Source: Comamonadaceae bacterium (GTDB taxonomy: Bacteria > Pseudomonadota > Gammaproteobacteria > Burkholderiales > Burkholderiaceae_C). Taken from it: a DNA stretch of 64,000 nucleotides. Below the pieces are notes generated by a model. That model ran no database searches. It worked only from the letters and a program-made list of their open reading frames with translations, and had not been told where the DNA came from. Below, piece after piece: positions 42,102 through 51,253 of this stretch (positions are counted from its first letter, which is position 1; each line of letters opens with the position of its first letter). A program made the translations under genes and the position numbers. The stretch covers positions 37,365 through 101,364 of the forward strand of contig CANBWP010000007.1 of NCBI GenBank assembly GCA_947373185.1. The letters run 5' to 3'.

Positions 42102-42311
42102 ATGCTTAAAAACGTAGGCGGAATTGATCGCATCTTGCGAATTGTGGCGGGACTTGCATTGATGGCTTTGGCTGCAACAGGCCAAGTGGGGCCTTGGGGT
42201 TGGGTGGGCATTGTGGTGTTGGCCACAGGCTTGTTCAGCTTTTGTGGCGCGTATACCTTGTTTGGATTCAGTACCTGTCCAATGCCCAAAGACCAAGAGC
42301 CCTCTACCTGA
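42102..42311 (+). CDS. DUF2892-family small membrane protein
   Basis: 69-residue integral membrane protein from ATG 42102 with an AAGGAG site. Two hydrophobic segments (ILRIVAGLALMALAATGQVG and WVGIVVLATGLFSF) and the family features MLKNVGGIDR and CGAYTLFGFSTCP, including the conserved C-terminal Cys. This domain is fused to rhodanese in YgaP; here it is a separate gene in the sulfur locus. Function unknown. Confidence 0.83.
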   Translation: MLKNVGGIDRILRIVAGLALMALAATGQVGPWGWVGIVVLATGLFSFCGAYTLFGFSTCPMPKDQEPST

Positions 42312-42322
42312 TTCAGTGCTGA

Positions 42323-43447
42323 TCAAAAGAGCAGGAATTTCAAAGCGAAGGATGCGATCAATGTGGGCAGCAATGCCCCGCCCAATAAGCCTAGCGCACT
42401 GATGCTTGCATTTTGAAATCCACTCTTTAGCAAGGTAGCGCCTGCGGGGTTGGGTGCGTTGGCGATCACCGTGAGGCCACCGCCTGCAACGGTGCCTGCC
42501 ATGAGGTTGTATTTGGCTTCGTCTGAAAGGCCTTCAATCAAAGAGCCCAAGTAGGTCAGGGCCGCATTGTCTGTGATGGCAGTCAGCCCCAATGCGCTGC
42601 CAAACAAAGCGTTGGGTGAAAGCTGGGTGAGCAAGGGCTGCAACCACCACTGTTGCATGCCACCAATCACCACCAAGCCCGCTAGGAAAAATGCAACCAG
42701 CAGCGCTTCTTTGAGGACCAAAGGGTTTTGGTGTTTGGGGTAGGCATGCGTGACACCCAGAAACAATAAAAACAAACCTAAAAACGCCACAGGGTAATGA
42801 CCCAACACCACCACGCCTGCCAATAAAGCCAGATGGCTCAAGACCAATGAGAAAGGCACGGGGGCGATGCTTGAATTTTTGATATCAAGCGGCTCTTTTT
42901 GCAGGTAAGGCTTGAGTGCAAAAGCTGCCAGGCTGGCATTGATCACCACAGCCACAGCCGATTTCCAACCAAAATTCAACAGCATCCATGTGGAGTCCCA
43001 TTGCCAAGTGCTGGCCACCATCAGCACTGGCGATGCGGCAAATGACGTGAGCGTGCCGCCAATGGAGACGTTCACGAACAACACACCCAGTGTGAAATAT
43101 TTCAAACGCTCTGGCACATCAGCTTGAAACACCAGCGGTGCCAGCATCAGGGCTGCGAGTGTCATGGCCGCAGGCTCTGTGATCAAAGAACCAATCAAAG
43201 GCACGATGGCCAGGCCCATCCAAGTGCGAACCAAGCTGGTGGGCAAGGGAACGCGTGATGCCATGGCACCGACCAAGATAAAAGCCCAAAAGCCGAAGAC
43301 AACCTCAACTTCGCTCAGCTAATGAAGAAGACCAGAATGCTTGGGATAACTTTTGGCCAGAGCCGCAAAATAACTGACGGAGAAAGTATGGAGTAGTGCC
43401 AGCGCAAAGATGAGCGCAGCGATGAGTTCAATGCTGAGGTGGAACAT
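42323..43447 (-). pseudogene. putative Na+/H+ antiporter gene interrupted by an in-frame amber stop
   Basis: Membrane protein of the putative Na+/H+ antiporter family (PF07399-like). The full frame begins at ATG 43447 (MFHLSIELIAALIFALALLHT), then reads through 42 codons to a TAG at 43319-43321, and continues in the same frame as LSEVEVVFGFWAFILVGAMASR to the stop at 42323. The family normally has a residue (probably Leu, TTG or CTG) at the TAG. Removing it would give 374 residues with about ten transmembrane segments. The track ORF (start near 43276) is the downstream part. It could be a true pseudogene, a recent point mutation, read-through or a sequencing error. Confidence 0.8.
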
Positions 43448-43657
43448 GAGCGTTTAGGGCGTAAGAAGTCCGCGAGGCGGCCCGACCATCGCATGAACCT
43501 GCCAGTTCGAATAACTGACACCCAGCACCGATTTTAGGGGGCTTAATAACCTAATCATTTAAACGGGTATGTCGAGATTTTTCCCGATAGATAGGGCGAG
43601 GCATAATCAACCTTTTAAAAAATCCACTCGGTTGATTGAGCTTCTGTGGAAATCGGC

Positions 43658-44437
43658 ATGACCCTTATTGCTATTTTGTTAGGTACATTGGCCGCTGGCA
43701 TTGGCAGCGTGTGGCTGGCCGCTTGGCTGAGTTTTGGCATTGTGAGCCGTTACACGCAACACATGCTAAGCCTAGCTGCGGGCGCCTTGTTGGCCACCGC
43801 GTTTTTGCATTTGTTGCCTGAAGCTTTTGAATCAGGGGTTGAGCCACACAATTTATTTGCCACTTTGTTGGTGGGCTTGTTGTTCTTCTTTTTGCTCGAC
43901 AAAGCTGAACTTTGGCACCATGGTCATGAGCACCATCATGAACACAACCATGAACACAACCACCATCATCATCATCCAGTGTCCGGCGGTTGGGCCATCC
44001 TGGCTGGCGACAGCGTTCACTGCTTTGGCGATGGTGTCCTGATTGCCTCCGCGTTCATGGTGGATTTGCGATTAGGCATCGTGGCTGCTATGGCTGTTTT
44101 GGCCCACGAAGTGCCGCACCACATGGGTGATTTGGTGGTCCTGCGTGAAAGCTCTGGCAATCGTCAGGCCGCAGTCTTGAAGGTCTCTTTGGCAGGCGCC
44201 ATCACTGCCTTGGGCGGTGTTGCAGGCTTCTTGCTTTTGGAACAATTGAATGGCATCTTGCCCTACATGTTGACCATTGCCAGCAGCAGTTTCATTTATG
44301 TGGCCTTGGCCGATCTCATCCCCCAACTTCAAAAACGTTTGAGTTCTAGCGAAACAGCGGCGCAAATTGTTTGGTTGGTGTCTGGCATTGCACTGGTCAG
44401 TTTGGTGAGCTACTTTTCGCACACCCAATTTAACTGA
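43658..44437 (+). CDS. ZIP-family metal transporter, KE4/LIV-1-like
   Basis: Inner-membrane ZIP transporter of 259 residues from ATG 43658. The cytosolic loop is very His-rich (HHGHEHHHEHNHEHNHHHHH, about residues 89-108). TM4 DSVHCFGDGVLIASAF and TM5 LAHEVPHHMGDLVVL carry the metal-site residues; the HEVPHHMGD form is closer to KE4/LIV-1 proteins than to ZupT. It should import zinc or another divalent metal. Its stop is 1 nt from the convergent sulfurtransferase stop. Metal identity unknown. Confidence 0.87.
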   Translation: MTLIAILLGTLAAGIGSVWLAAWLSFGIVSRYTQHMLSLAAGALLATAFLHLLPEAFESGVEPHNLFATLLVGLLFFFLLDKAELWHHGHEHHHEHNHEHNHHHHHPVSGGWAILAGDSVHCFGDGVLIASAFMVDLRLGIVAAMAVLAHEVPHHMGDLVVLRESSGNRQAAVLKVSLAGAITALGGVAGFLLLEQLNGILPYMLTIASSSFIYVALADLIPQLQKRLSSSETAAQIVWLVSGIALVSLVSYFSHTQFN

Positions 44438-44438
44438 C

Positions 44439-45314
44439 TTAGCCTTTGGCGCAAGTCATTCCGGGGGTGTTACACCACTCGCTCCAACTGCCAGGATAAA
44501 GTCGGGTCACGCCTAAGCCTGCCAACTCCATGGCCAAAATGTTGGGCACAGCACTCACACCGCTGCCGCAGTGGTGAACCACTGTTTGAGGATTCCGTCC
44601 TGCCAACAGTTTGTCAAATTCTGCTCGCAATTGCTCGGGCGATTTGAAAAATCCTTCAGCGTTTAAATTGTCTGTGAAGGGCCTGTTCAGCGCGCCTGGA
44701 ATGTGTCCTGCGACCGGATCGATGGGCTCGACTTCGCCGCGGTAACGCGCCGCACCACGGGCATCAATAAGGGTAAGAGAAGGGTGGCCCACTTGGGGTG
44801 CCAGCTCTGAAGTACTGACCCATTCTCTGAGAGCGGGCTTCAGTTCAAACGCATCAGTAGCGCTTTGTGATGGGGGTTTTGCAAGGGGTTCACCAGAATC
44901 CAAGGCGCCGCCCGCTGCTTCCCAAGCTTGAAGGCCGCCATCCAAAACAGCCACCGCATCATGGCCTAACCATTTCAGCATCCACCAAAGGCGGCCGCAG
45001 TAGTTGGCGCCGTTGCGGTCATAAACCACAACTTGCGACTTGTTTGTCATGCCAAGGCTTTGAAGCCATGCAGCCACAGATTCGCGCGCAGGCAATGGGT
45101 GCCGCCCACCATTCACAGCGGAAGCTTCGTGGGTGCTTAAGTGGCGATCCAGATGGGCTTGGTTGGCGCCTTGAATGCGTTTGCTTGCAAACATGACATC
45201 AGCCATTTCTGGCTTCATCAAGTCGCAGCTGCAATCAAACATCATGAAGTCTTGTCCAGAAGATTGCAGGGTTTTGAGTTGTTCAACAGAAATTAAGGTG
45301 GTGTACATGGTCAT
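44439..45314 (-). CDS. sseA: 3-mercaptopyruvate/thiosulfate sulfurtransferase
   Basis: Tandem-rhodanese sulfurtransferase of 291 residues. The N-terminal domain is inactive (DFMMFDCSCDLMKPEMAD), the C-terminal domain has the active loop HCGSGVSAVPN with the Cys at about residue 240; CGSGVxA favours mercaptopyruvate over thiosulfate. Other family traits are YDRNGANYCGRLWWMLKWLGHDAVAVLDGG and GHIPGALNRPF. Cytosolic. It marks the right end of the sulfur island and precedes an EamA transporter in the same direction. The gene symbol is by resemblance. Confidence 0.88.
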   Translation of the reverse strand: MTMYTTLISVEQLKTLQSSGQDFMMFDCSCDLMKPEMADVMFASKRIQGANQAHLDRHLSTHEASAVNGGRHPLPARESVAAWLQSLGMTNKSQVVVYDRNGANYCGRLWWMLKWLGHDAVAVLDGGLQAWEAAGGALDSGEPLAKPPSQSATDAFELKPALREWVSTSELAPQVGHPSLTLIDARGAARYRGEVEPIDPVAGHIPGALNRPFTDNLNAEGFFKSPEQLRAEFDKLLAGRNPQTVVHHCGSGVSAVPNILAMELAGLGVTRLYPGSWSEWCNTPGMTCAKG

Positions 45315-45327
45315 GCGCCTTTCCGAT

Positions 45328-46215
45328 TCAATGCTCTTCAGCGGGAATATTTTTCAGACTTCTGTCTCTCAGGGCTGTGGCTGCAATGCCACTGAGCACA
45401 ATCAAACACATGCCAGCCCAGCCTATCAAAGGGATGAGATCACCAAACAAAAACAATCCAAACAAAGCAGAAAAAACGATGCCGGCATATTGCAAGTTGG
45501 CCACCACCATGGTGGCACCATCAAGGTACGCACGTGTCATGCACCATTGACCTAAAGCGGCCAAGATGCCGATTGGCAAGAGCCAAAGCGCTTGTGGCCA
45601 AACCCAATCACTGACACCCACGACCCCCATGCAGATGGCCCCTGCGATGGCTGCACCCAATGAAAAATAAAACACTGTGCGCTCAACGGGTTCTCCCACT
45701 TTACCCAGGGCAGCCACTTGCAAATATGCCATGGCGGCAATCATGCCGGAAGCCACACCGATAAGTCCCGCTGCCATTTGGTTTTGTTCAAAGGTGGGGC
45801 GCAAGGTCATGACCACACCTGCAAAGCCGGTCAACACCGTGAGAGCAACTGGAATTTGACGCGTGGCATTTTGAAAAGAACCGACCCAAATGGTACTGCC
45901 CACCAAAAATGCAGCCACCCAAACGCCACTCATGTAGTTGAGTGTCATGGCTGTGGCCAAGGGCAGTTGGGCAATGGCATAGAACCAAGCGGCCAGTGAT
46001 GTGACACCGACAAAGGAGCGATAAATGTGCATCTTCGCCACCGGAGTTTTGAGCGAAATCCCCTGACGTTGGCAGACCCAAGCCATGATGAGTGTGCCGA
46101 TGGCACCACGGTAACAAACCAGCTCAAAGGTGTTGAAGTGGTTGGCCGCAAATTTCACACACACACTCATGGATGAAAAAAACAGCGACGCTAAAACCAT
46201 CCAGAGTGCTTGCAT
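45328..46215 (-). CDS. DMT-family (EamA) transporter
   Basis: Inner-membrane exporter of the drug/metabolite transporter superfamily, 295 residues with ten predicted transmembrane segments in two EamA repeats (MQALWMVLASLFFSSMSVCVKFAANH at the N-terminus; the second repeat begins LIGVASGMIAAMAYLQVAALG). The substrate is unknown. It lies between sseA (14 nt) and the Rieske oxygenase (6 nt) on the same strand, so the three may be one transcript, but no function joins them clearly. Confidence 0.85.
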   Translation of the reverse strand: MQALWMVLASLFFSSMSVCVKFAANHFNTFELVCYRGAIGTLIMAWVCQRQGISLKTPVAKMHIYRSFVGVTSLAAWFYAIAQLPLATAMTLNYMSGVWVAAFLVGSTIWVGSFQNATRQIPVALTVLTGFAGVVMTLRPTFEQNQMAAGLIGVASGMIAAMAYLQVAALGKVGEPVERTVFYFSLGAAIAGAICMGVVGVSDWVWPQALWLLPIGILAALGQWCMTRAYLDGATMVVANLQYAGIVFSALFGLFLFGDLIPLIGWAGMCLIVLSGIAATALRDRSLKNIPAEEH

Positions 46216-46220
46216 TCAGC

Positions 46221-47342
46221 TCAGAGGTCCATCTTGCTGCGGTACCACTCGTGGAAATGTTGCATGCCATCTTCCATAGGGCTTTGGTAGGGGCCCACTT
46301 CGTTGTCGCCACGTTGCAAAAGTGCTTTGCGGCCAGCATCCATGCGCTCTGCAATTTCGTCGTCTTCGATGCAGGTTTCCATGTAAGCGGCTTTTTGCGC
46401 CTCTACAAACTCTCGCTCGAAAGCCACGATTTCTTCGGGGTAGTAAAACTCCACCATGTTCAGCGTCTTTTCGGGGCTGATAGGGTGCAAAGTAGACACC
46501 GTCAGGACATGGGGGTACCACTCCACCATGATGTGGGGGTAGTAGGTGAGCCAAATGGCGCCAAACTCGGGCACGGCACCTTGGCGGTATTGCATGAGTT
46601 GCTCTTGCCAGCGCTTGTAAACAGGGCTGCCCGCTTTGCCTAGTTTGTTGGCAATGCCCACGGTTTGAACGGAATATTCTTTTTGAAATTGCCAGTTCAA
46701 ATCGTCGCAGGTGACGAAGTTGCCAAGGCCGGGGTGGAAGGGTTCAACGTGGTAGTCCTCGAGGTAGACCTCAATGAAGGTTTTCCAGTTGTAGTTGCAT
46801 TCGTGCATCTCAACATGATCGAGCTTGAAGCCTGTGAAATCCAATGCGGCTCTGGGGCCCATGCCGGCCAAGTCGGCGGCAATGTCACGGCCATTGTCTT
46901 CAAATAACAAACCGTTCCACTCTTGGAGGGGGTAGTTTTTGAGATTCAGGCAGGGGTCTTGGGCAAAGTGGGGGGCGCCCAGCAGTTGGCCTTCTGCCGA
47001 ATAAGTCCAGCGGTGCAAGGGGCAAACGATGTTGCCGCCGGCGCTGCCTTTTTGTTGGTTGTTTAAGGAGCCACGGCCTTGCAACATGACCGCTTGACGG
47101 TGCCTGCAAATGTTGGAGATGAGCTCGATGCCCTTGCTGGAGCGCACCAAGGCTCTGCCGCCCGCTTCTTGGGGCAGGGCATGGTAGTCCCCGATTTCGG
47201 GAACAGACAATTGATGACCCACATACTTGGGGCCGTGCTGAAAAATGGTTTTCAGCTCGCGCTGAAACAGCGCATCATCAAAATAGCTTGAAACTGGAAG
47301 TTGGCTTGCGGCCTGCTGCAGTTGAAGACTTAAATCAGACAT
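46221..47342 (-). CDS. Rieske aromatic ring-hydroxylating oxygenase, alpha subunit type
   Basis: Rieske non-heme iron oxygenase of 373 residues. The [2Fe-2S] ligands are CRHRQAVMLQG and CPLHRWTY (C-x-H..C-x2-H, about residues 78 and 102). The mononuclear iron site is EVYLEDYHVEPFHPGL, with two His and a distant Asp/Glu. This is the compact type used for aromatic, choline- or carnitine-like substrates; which one is not visible. No reductase or beta subunit lies nearby. A structured leader with a terminator-like hairpin precedes it. Confidence 0.87.
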   Translation of the reverse strand: MSDLSLQLQQAASQLPVSSYFDDALFQRELKTIFQHGPKYVGHQLSVPEIGDYHALPQEAGGRALVRSSKGIELISNICRHRQAVMLQGRGSLNNQQKGSAGGNIVCPLHRWTYSAEGQLLGAPHFAQDPCLNLKNYPLQEWNGLLFEDNGRDIAADLAGMGPRAALDFTGFKLDHVEMHECNYNWKTFIEVYLEDYHVEPFHPGLGNFVTCDDLNWQFQKEYSVQTVGIANKLGKAGSPVYKRWQEQLMQYRQGAVPEFGAIWLTYYPHIMVEWYPHVLTVSTLHPISPEKTLNMVEFYYPEEIVAFEREFVEAQKAAYMETCIEDDEIAERMDAGRKALLQRGDNEVGPYQSPMEDGMQHFHEWYRSKMDL

Positions 47343-47413
47343 GGGTGACCTGACCTAGAGACTCCCCCTATGAAGGGGCAGGAACAACGCGGGGGCCCGG
47401 GGGCTCTCTCGCG

Positions 47414-47435
47414 AAAAAAGCGGACCTGAGTCCGC
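47414..47435 (-). terminator. terminator-like hairpin in the Rieske gene leader
   Basis: Minus strand: GCGGAC/GTCCGC with a 4-nt loop followed by six T. It is 72 nt before the Rieske start, with a TACAAT (plus ATTGTA at 47448-47453) about 12 nt upstream of the stem, so a promoter may fire into it. Confidence 0.6.
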
Positions 47436-47518
47436 CGATGAAGGGGCATTGTAGCCTCAGGTCAGCAATTTTGGGGTGAAGTCGACCTAAAATGCCCATC
47501 TTTAGATCATTTATTGCC

Positions 47519-47773
47519 ATGCCCAAAGCCAATTCCACCCCAGCCAATGCACAGGCCGAGCAGGCACTTCCTTCGAGCTACGAAGAGGCCGTGCAGGAGC
47601 TGGAGCAACTGTTGGCCAAATTGGAATCGGGTCAACTTCCTTTAGATAAGTTACTGACACACTACCAAAGAGGCGCCGCTCTTTTGGCATATTGCCGTGA
47701 GCGTTTGGCTGCCATTGAAAACCAAATCAGCGTGTTGGACGAGGGTACCTTAAAGCCATGGGACGGCGCATGA
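47519..47773 (+). CDS. xseB: exodeoxyribonuclease VII small subunit
   Basis: Small subunit of exonuclease VII, 84 residues from ATG 47519. The family core [33 protein letters not shown] is complete, ending in a helical [10 protein letters not shown]. It associates with XseA, which is not in this window. Its stop overlaps the ispA start as ATGA. The N-terminal extension ([14 protein letters not shown]) is typical of Comamonadaceae. No strong Shine-Dalgarno is visible; 47492 is an alternative start. Confidence 0.9.
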   Translation: MPKANSTPANAQAEQALPSSYEEAVQELEQLLAKLESGQLPLDKLLTHYQRGAALLAYCRERLAAIENQISVLDEGTLKPWDGA

Positions 47774-48717
47774 CAGCCCATTTTTCAAACGAATTTAATT
47801 TCACCGAGTGGGCCGACGAACGCTTGGCGCAAGTTGAGCAAAGTCTGAAGCACGGCATTGACGCCCATGCGCCCGCGCAATTGGGCGAGGCCATGCGATA
47901 TGCCGTGTTAGATGGCGGCAAACGACTCCGCCCCTTGTTGGTGTTGGCCGCAGCGCAAGCCGTAGGCGTAGACCTTGAAGCGGCCAATGTGTCGGACCAA
48001 CCCAGTTCATTGGCAGCGCTTCGGGCTGCGTGCGCCATTGAACTCATTCATGCTTACTCTTTGGTTCATGACGACATGCCTTGCATGGACAACGACGTGC
48101 TGCGTCGTGGCAAGCCCACTGTGCATGTCAAATACGGAGAGGCTCAAGCGCTATTGGCTGGCGATGCCTTGCAGGCCTTGGCCTTCGAATTTTTAACGCC
48201 GCAAGATGGCAGTACAGATTTGTCTGTGCAAGCGGTTCAAGTCGGCTTATTGGCGCGTGCATCAGGCTACCAAGGCATGGCGGGTGGCCAAGCCATCGAT
48301 TTGGCCAGCGTGGGTTTGCCATTGACTGAATCTCAGTTGCGTCAAATGCACAAACTCAAAACCGGTGCCTTGTTGCTTTGCAGCGTACAGATGGGTGCCG
48401 TGTCAGCGGGCAAACCATCGTCATTGGTTTTTGATGCCTTCACCCGGTATGCAGAAGCCTTGGGCTTGGCTTTTCAAGTGGTGGACGACATTTTGGACGT
48501 CACATCAGACTCTGCCACCTTGGGCAAAACTGCCGGCAAAGATGCTGCGGCAGACAAGCCAACCTATGTTTCCTTGTTGGGACTTGCGCAAGCGCAACAA
48601 CTGGCAGAAAAACTCTACAAAGATTCGCTGGGCGCCTTGGATGCCAGCGGTTTGAACACCACAGCCACTGCGGCATTGCGCGCATTGGCCGGTCTTGTGG
48701 TGCAACGGAAAAATTAA
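47770..48717 (+). CDS. ispA: farnesyl diphosphate synthase (polyprenyl synthetase)
   Basis: Short-chain trans-prenyltransferase making farnesyl diphosphate from IPP and DMAPP/GPP. 315 residues from an ATG that overlaps the xseB stop as ATGA. First Asp-rich motif [18 protein letters not shown] (about residue 100) and second [13 protein letters not shown] are intact; [14 protein letters not shown] and the KTGALL segment are typical. It runs into dxs with a 2-nt gap, giving the common xseB-ispA-dxs isoprenoid operon. Confidence 0.94.
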   Translation: MTAHFSNEFNFTEWADERLAQVEQSLKHGIDAHAPAQLGEAMRYAVLDGGKRLRPLLVLAAAQAVGVDLEAANVSDQPSSLAALRAACAIELIHAYSLVHDDMPCMDNDVLRRGKPTVHVKYGEAQALLAGDALQALAFEFLTPQDGSTDLSVQAVQVGLLARASGYQGMAGGQAIDLASVGLPLTESQLRQMHKLKTGALLLCSVQMGAVSAGKPSSLVFDAFTRYAEALGLAFQVVDDILDVTSDSATLGKTAGKDAAADKPTYVSLLGLAQAQQLAEKLYKDSLGALDASGLNTTATAALRALAGLVVQRKN

Positions 48718-48719
48718 TC

Positions 48720-50564
48720 ATGCTTGAATCGATTCACTCTCCCGCTGATTTAAGAAAATTGCAGCGCGGTGATCTACCCCGCTTGGCCGCCGATGTGCGC
48801 CAGTGTGTGCTCGACAATGTGTCGCAAACCGGTGGCCACTTAAGTTCCAACTTGGGCACGGTCGAATTGACGGTTGCGCTTCACTATGTGTTCAACACGC
48901 CAGAAGATCGCATTGTTTGGGATGTGGGTCATCAAACGTATCCTCACAAAATTTTGACGGGACGCCGTGAGCGCATGCCCACGCTGCGCCAGTTGGGTGG
49001 TTTGTCTGGTTTTCCCAGGCGCGACGAAAGTGAATACGACACATTCGGTACGGCACATTCTTCCACCAGCATTTCTGCAGCTTTGGGCATGGCCATTGCG
49101 GCCCGCCAAAAGGGCGAATCGCGTCACGCCATTGCTGTCATAGGCGATGGTGCCATGACGGCGGGCATGGCCTTTGAAGCCATGAACAATGCGGGCATTG
49201 AAGACTGCAAATTGTTGGTCATCTTGAACGACAACGACATGTCGATCAGTCCACCGGTGGGCGCTTTGAATCGCTACCTGGCGCAACTCATGAGCGGCAG
49301 TTTTTACTCAACCGCCAAGAACATGGGCAAGAACGTGTTGAAAGGTGCGCCGCCGCTGTTTGAGTTGGCCAAGCGCTTTGAACAACATGCCAAAGGCATG
49401 GTGGTGCCTGCCACCATGTTTGAACAATTTGGTTTCAACTACATTGGCCCTATCGATGGCCACGATTTGGATTCGCTCATTCCTACGCTTGAAAACATCA
49501 AGCACCTCAAGGGCCCGCAGTTTCTGCATGTGATTACCAAAAAAGGGCAGGGTTACAAACTGGCCGAAGACGATCCCGTCAACTATCACGGCCCTGGCAA
49601 ATTCGATCCTAAAGTGGGCTTGGTGCCTGCGGCCACGCCCCCAAAACCTTCTTTTATGCACATCTTTGGCCAATGGCTTTGCGACATGGCCGCCAAAGAC
49701 ACCCGTTTGGTGGGCATCACGCCGGCCATGCGTGAGGGCTCGGGCATGGTGGAATTTCACAAGCGCTTTCCGGATCGTTATTACGATGTGGGCATTGCCG
49801 AGCAACACGCCGTCACGTTTGCGGCGGGTTTGGCCTGCGAAGGCTTGAAACCAGTCGTGGCCATTTATTCCACCTTCTTGCAGCGCGGTTACGACCAATT
49901 GATTCACGATGTGGCCTTGCAGAACTTGCCCGTGGTGTTTGCGTTGGACCGTGCCGGTTTAGTGGGCGCCGACGGTGCCACCCACGCAGGTGCCTACGAC
50001 ATTGCTTACTTGCGTTGCATTCCCAACATGTCGGTGGCATGCCCCAGCGATGAACGTGAGTGTCGCTTGCTGCTCAGCACCGCTTATGCGCAAAACCATC
50101 CCGTGGCCGTGCGTTATCCGCGTGGGGCGGGTGTGGGTGTTGATGCAGGTCAAGACCTTGACACGCTCGAGTTGGGCAAAGCAGAAATCAGGCGAGAGGG
50201 TGAAGGCCTGTGTATTTTGGCTTTTGGGACCCTGTTGTATCCCGCTTTGCAAGTGGCCAAAAAGCTCAATGCCACCGTGGTCAACATGCGCTGGGCCAAG
50301 CCCTTGGACCTTGACATGATTTTGCGGATGGCGGCTGGCCACGACCGCATGGTGACGGTTGAGGATGCTTGCGTGATGGGGGGGGCTGGTAGTGCGGTGT
50401 GTGAAGCCCTTCAAAAAGCGGATGTTCTAAAATCTGTCTTGAACTTGGGTCTTTCTGACGAGTTCATTGAACATGGCGACCCTGCCAAATTGATGGCTTT
50501 ACAGGGTCTGGATGCGGCTGGCATTGAAGCCGCGATCGCCAAAAAGTGGCCCTTGTCAGTCTGA
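48720..50564 (+). CDS. dxs: 1-deoxy-D-xylulose-5-phosphate synthase
   Basis: Thiamine-diphosphate enzyme for the first step of the MEP isoprenoid pathway, condensing pyruvate and glyceraldehyde-3-phosphate. 614 residues. Motifs: [38 protein letters not shown] (ThDP-binding GDG..N) and [15 protein letters not shown] with the catalytic Glu, then [15 protein letters not shown]. It is 2 nt after ispA. No ribosome site is strong, so coupling to ispA is likely. Confidence 0.96.
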   Translation: MLESIHSPADLRKLQRGDLPRLAADVRQCVLDNVSQTGGHLSSNLGTVELTVALHYVFNTPEDRIVWDVGHQTYPHKILTGRRERMPTLRQLGGLSGFPRRDESEYDTFGTAHSSTSISAALGMAIAARQKGESRHAIAVIGDGAMTAGMAFEAMNNAGIEDCKLLVILNDNDMSISPPVGALNRYLAQLMSGSFYSTAKNMGKNVLKGAPPLFELAKRFEQHAKGMVVPATMFEQFGFNYIGPIDGHDLDSLIPTLENIKHLKGPQFLHVITKKGQGYKLAEDDPVNYHGPGKFDPKVGLVPAATPPKPSFMHIFGQWLCDMAAKDTRLVGITPAMREGSGMVEFHKRFPDRYYDVGIAEQHAVTFAAGLACEGLKPVVAIYSTFLQRGYDQLIHDVALQNLPVVFALDRAGLVGADGATHAGAYDIAYLRCIPNMSVACPSDERECRLLLSTAYAQNHPVAVRYPRGAGVGVDAGQDLDTLELGKAEIRREGEGLCILAFGTLLYPALQVAKKLNATVVNMRWAKPLDLDMILRMAAGHDRMVTVEDACVMGGAGSAVCEALQKADVLKSVLNLGLSDEFIEHGDPAKLMALQGLDAAGIEAAIAKKWPLSV

Positions 50565-50635
50565 AGGGTAAACCCCTTCGCTTGTGGCTTAAATTTTTTT
50601 TACAATCAACGGTTGTTACTTTTCCTGGAGTCTTT

Positions 50636-51253
50636 ATGGAATCCCTGTTAGCGCTGTCCAAACGGATAGACAAATTCAGTGAGTGGGTGGGGCGTTGGGT
50701 GGCTTGGCTGGTCTTGGCCGCCGTGCTGATTAGCGCCGGCAATGCGGTGGTTCGGAAGGCCTTCAACTTCAGCTCCAATGCCTTTTTGGAAATTCAGTGG
50801 TATTTGTTTGCTGCTGTGTTCATGTTGGCGGCTGGCTACACCTTGCTCCGCCAAGAGCACGTCAAGATTGACGTTGTGTCAGGTCGCTTTTCCAAGCGCA
50901 CCCAAATCTGGATCGACATCGTCGGCATTTGCTGCTTCTTGTTGCCCTTCGTTTTCTACATCATCAAGTTGGCAATGCCTTTGGTGATCAATGCTTTTGT
51001 CACGCACGAAATGTCTTCCAATTCAGGCGGTCTGATTCGTTGGCCCGTGTTTGCTTTGTTGCCTTTGGGTATGCTGCTGTTGGGAATTCAAGCCATTTCA
51101 GAACTCATCAAGCGCGTGGCGTTCTTGAAGGGCATGATTCCCGACCCTAGTAAAAAACAAGGTGCCAAAACACCAGAAGAAGAGTTCGCAGAATTCTTGT
51201 TGCAAAAAGAAGTGGCTGCCCGTGAAGCTGCACAAATGGGAGCTGCCAAATGA
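50636..51253 (+). CDS. dctQ: TRAP transporter small permease (DctQ type)
   Basis: Small membrane subunit of a tripartite ATP-independent periplasmic transporter, 205 residues from ATG 50636 with a GGAG site; the track start is 30 codons upstream inside the dxs region. Four hydrophobic segments (for example WVAWLVLAAVLISAGNAVVR, ICCFLLPFVFYIIKLAMPLV), with LEIQWYLFAAVFMLAAGYTLLRQEHVKID typical of DctQ. Its stop overlaps the DctM start as ATGA. It follows dxs after 71 nt. Confidence 0.9.
   Translation: MESLLALSKRIDKFSEWVGRWVAWLVLAAVLISAGNAVVRKAFNFSSNAFLEIQWYLFAAVFMLAAGYTLLRQEHVKIDVVSGRFSKRTQIWIDIVGICCFLLPFVFYIIKLAMPLVINAFVTHEMSSNSGGLIRWPVFALLPLGMLLLGIQAISELIKRVAFLKGMIPDPSKKQGAKTPEEEFAEFLLQKEVAAREAAQMGAAK

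Noticed and set aside
43315-43521. 68-residue minus-strand ORF at the antiporter 5' end
   Set aside because: It is out of frame with the antiporter and has no ribosome site; the antiporter frame in the same place is clearly the conserved one.
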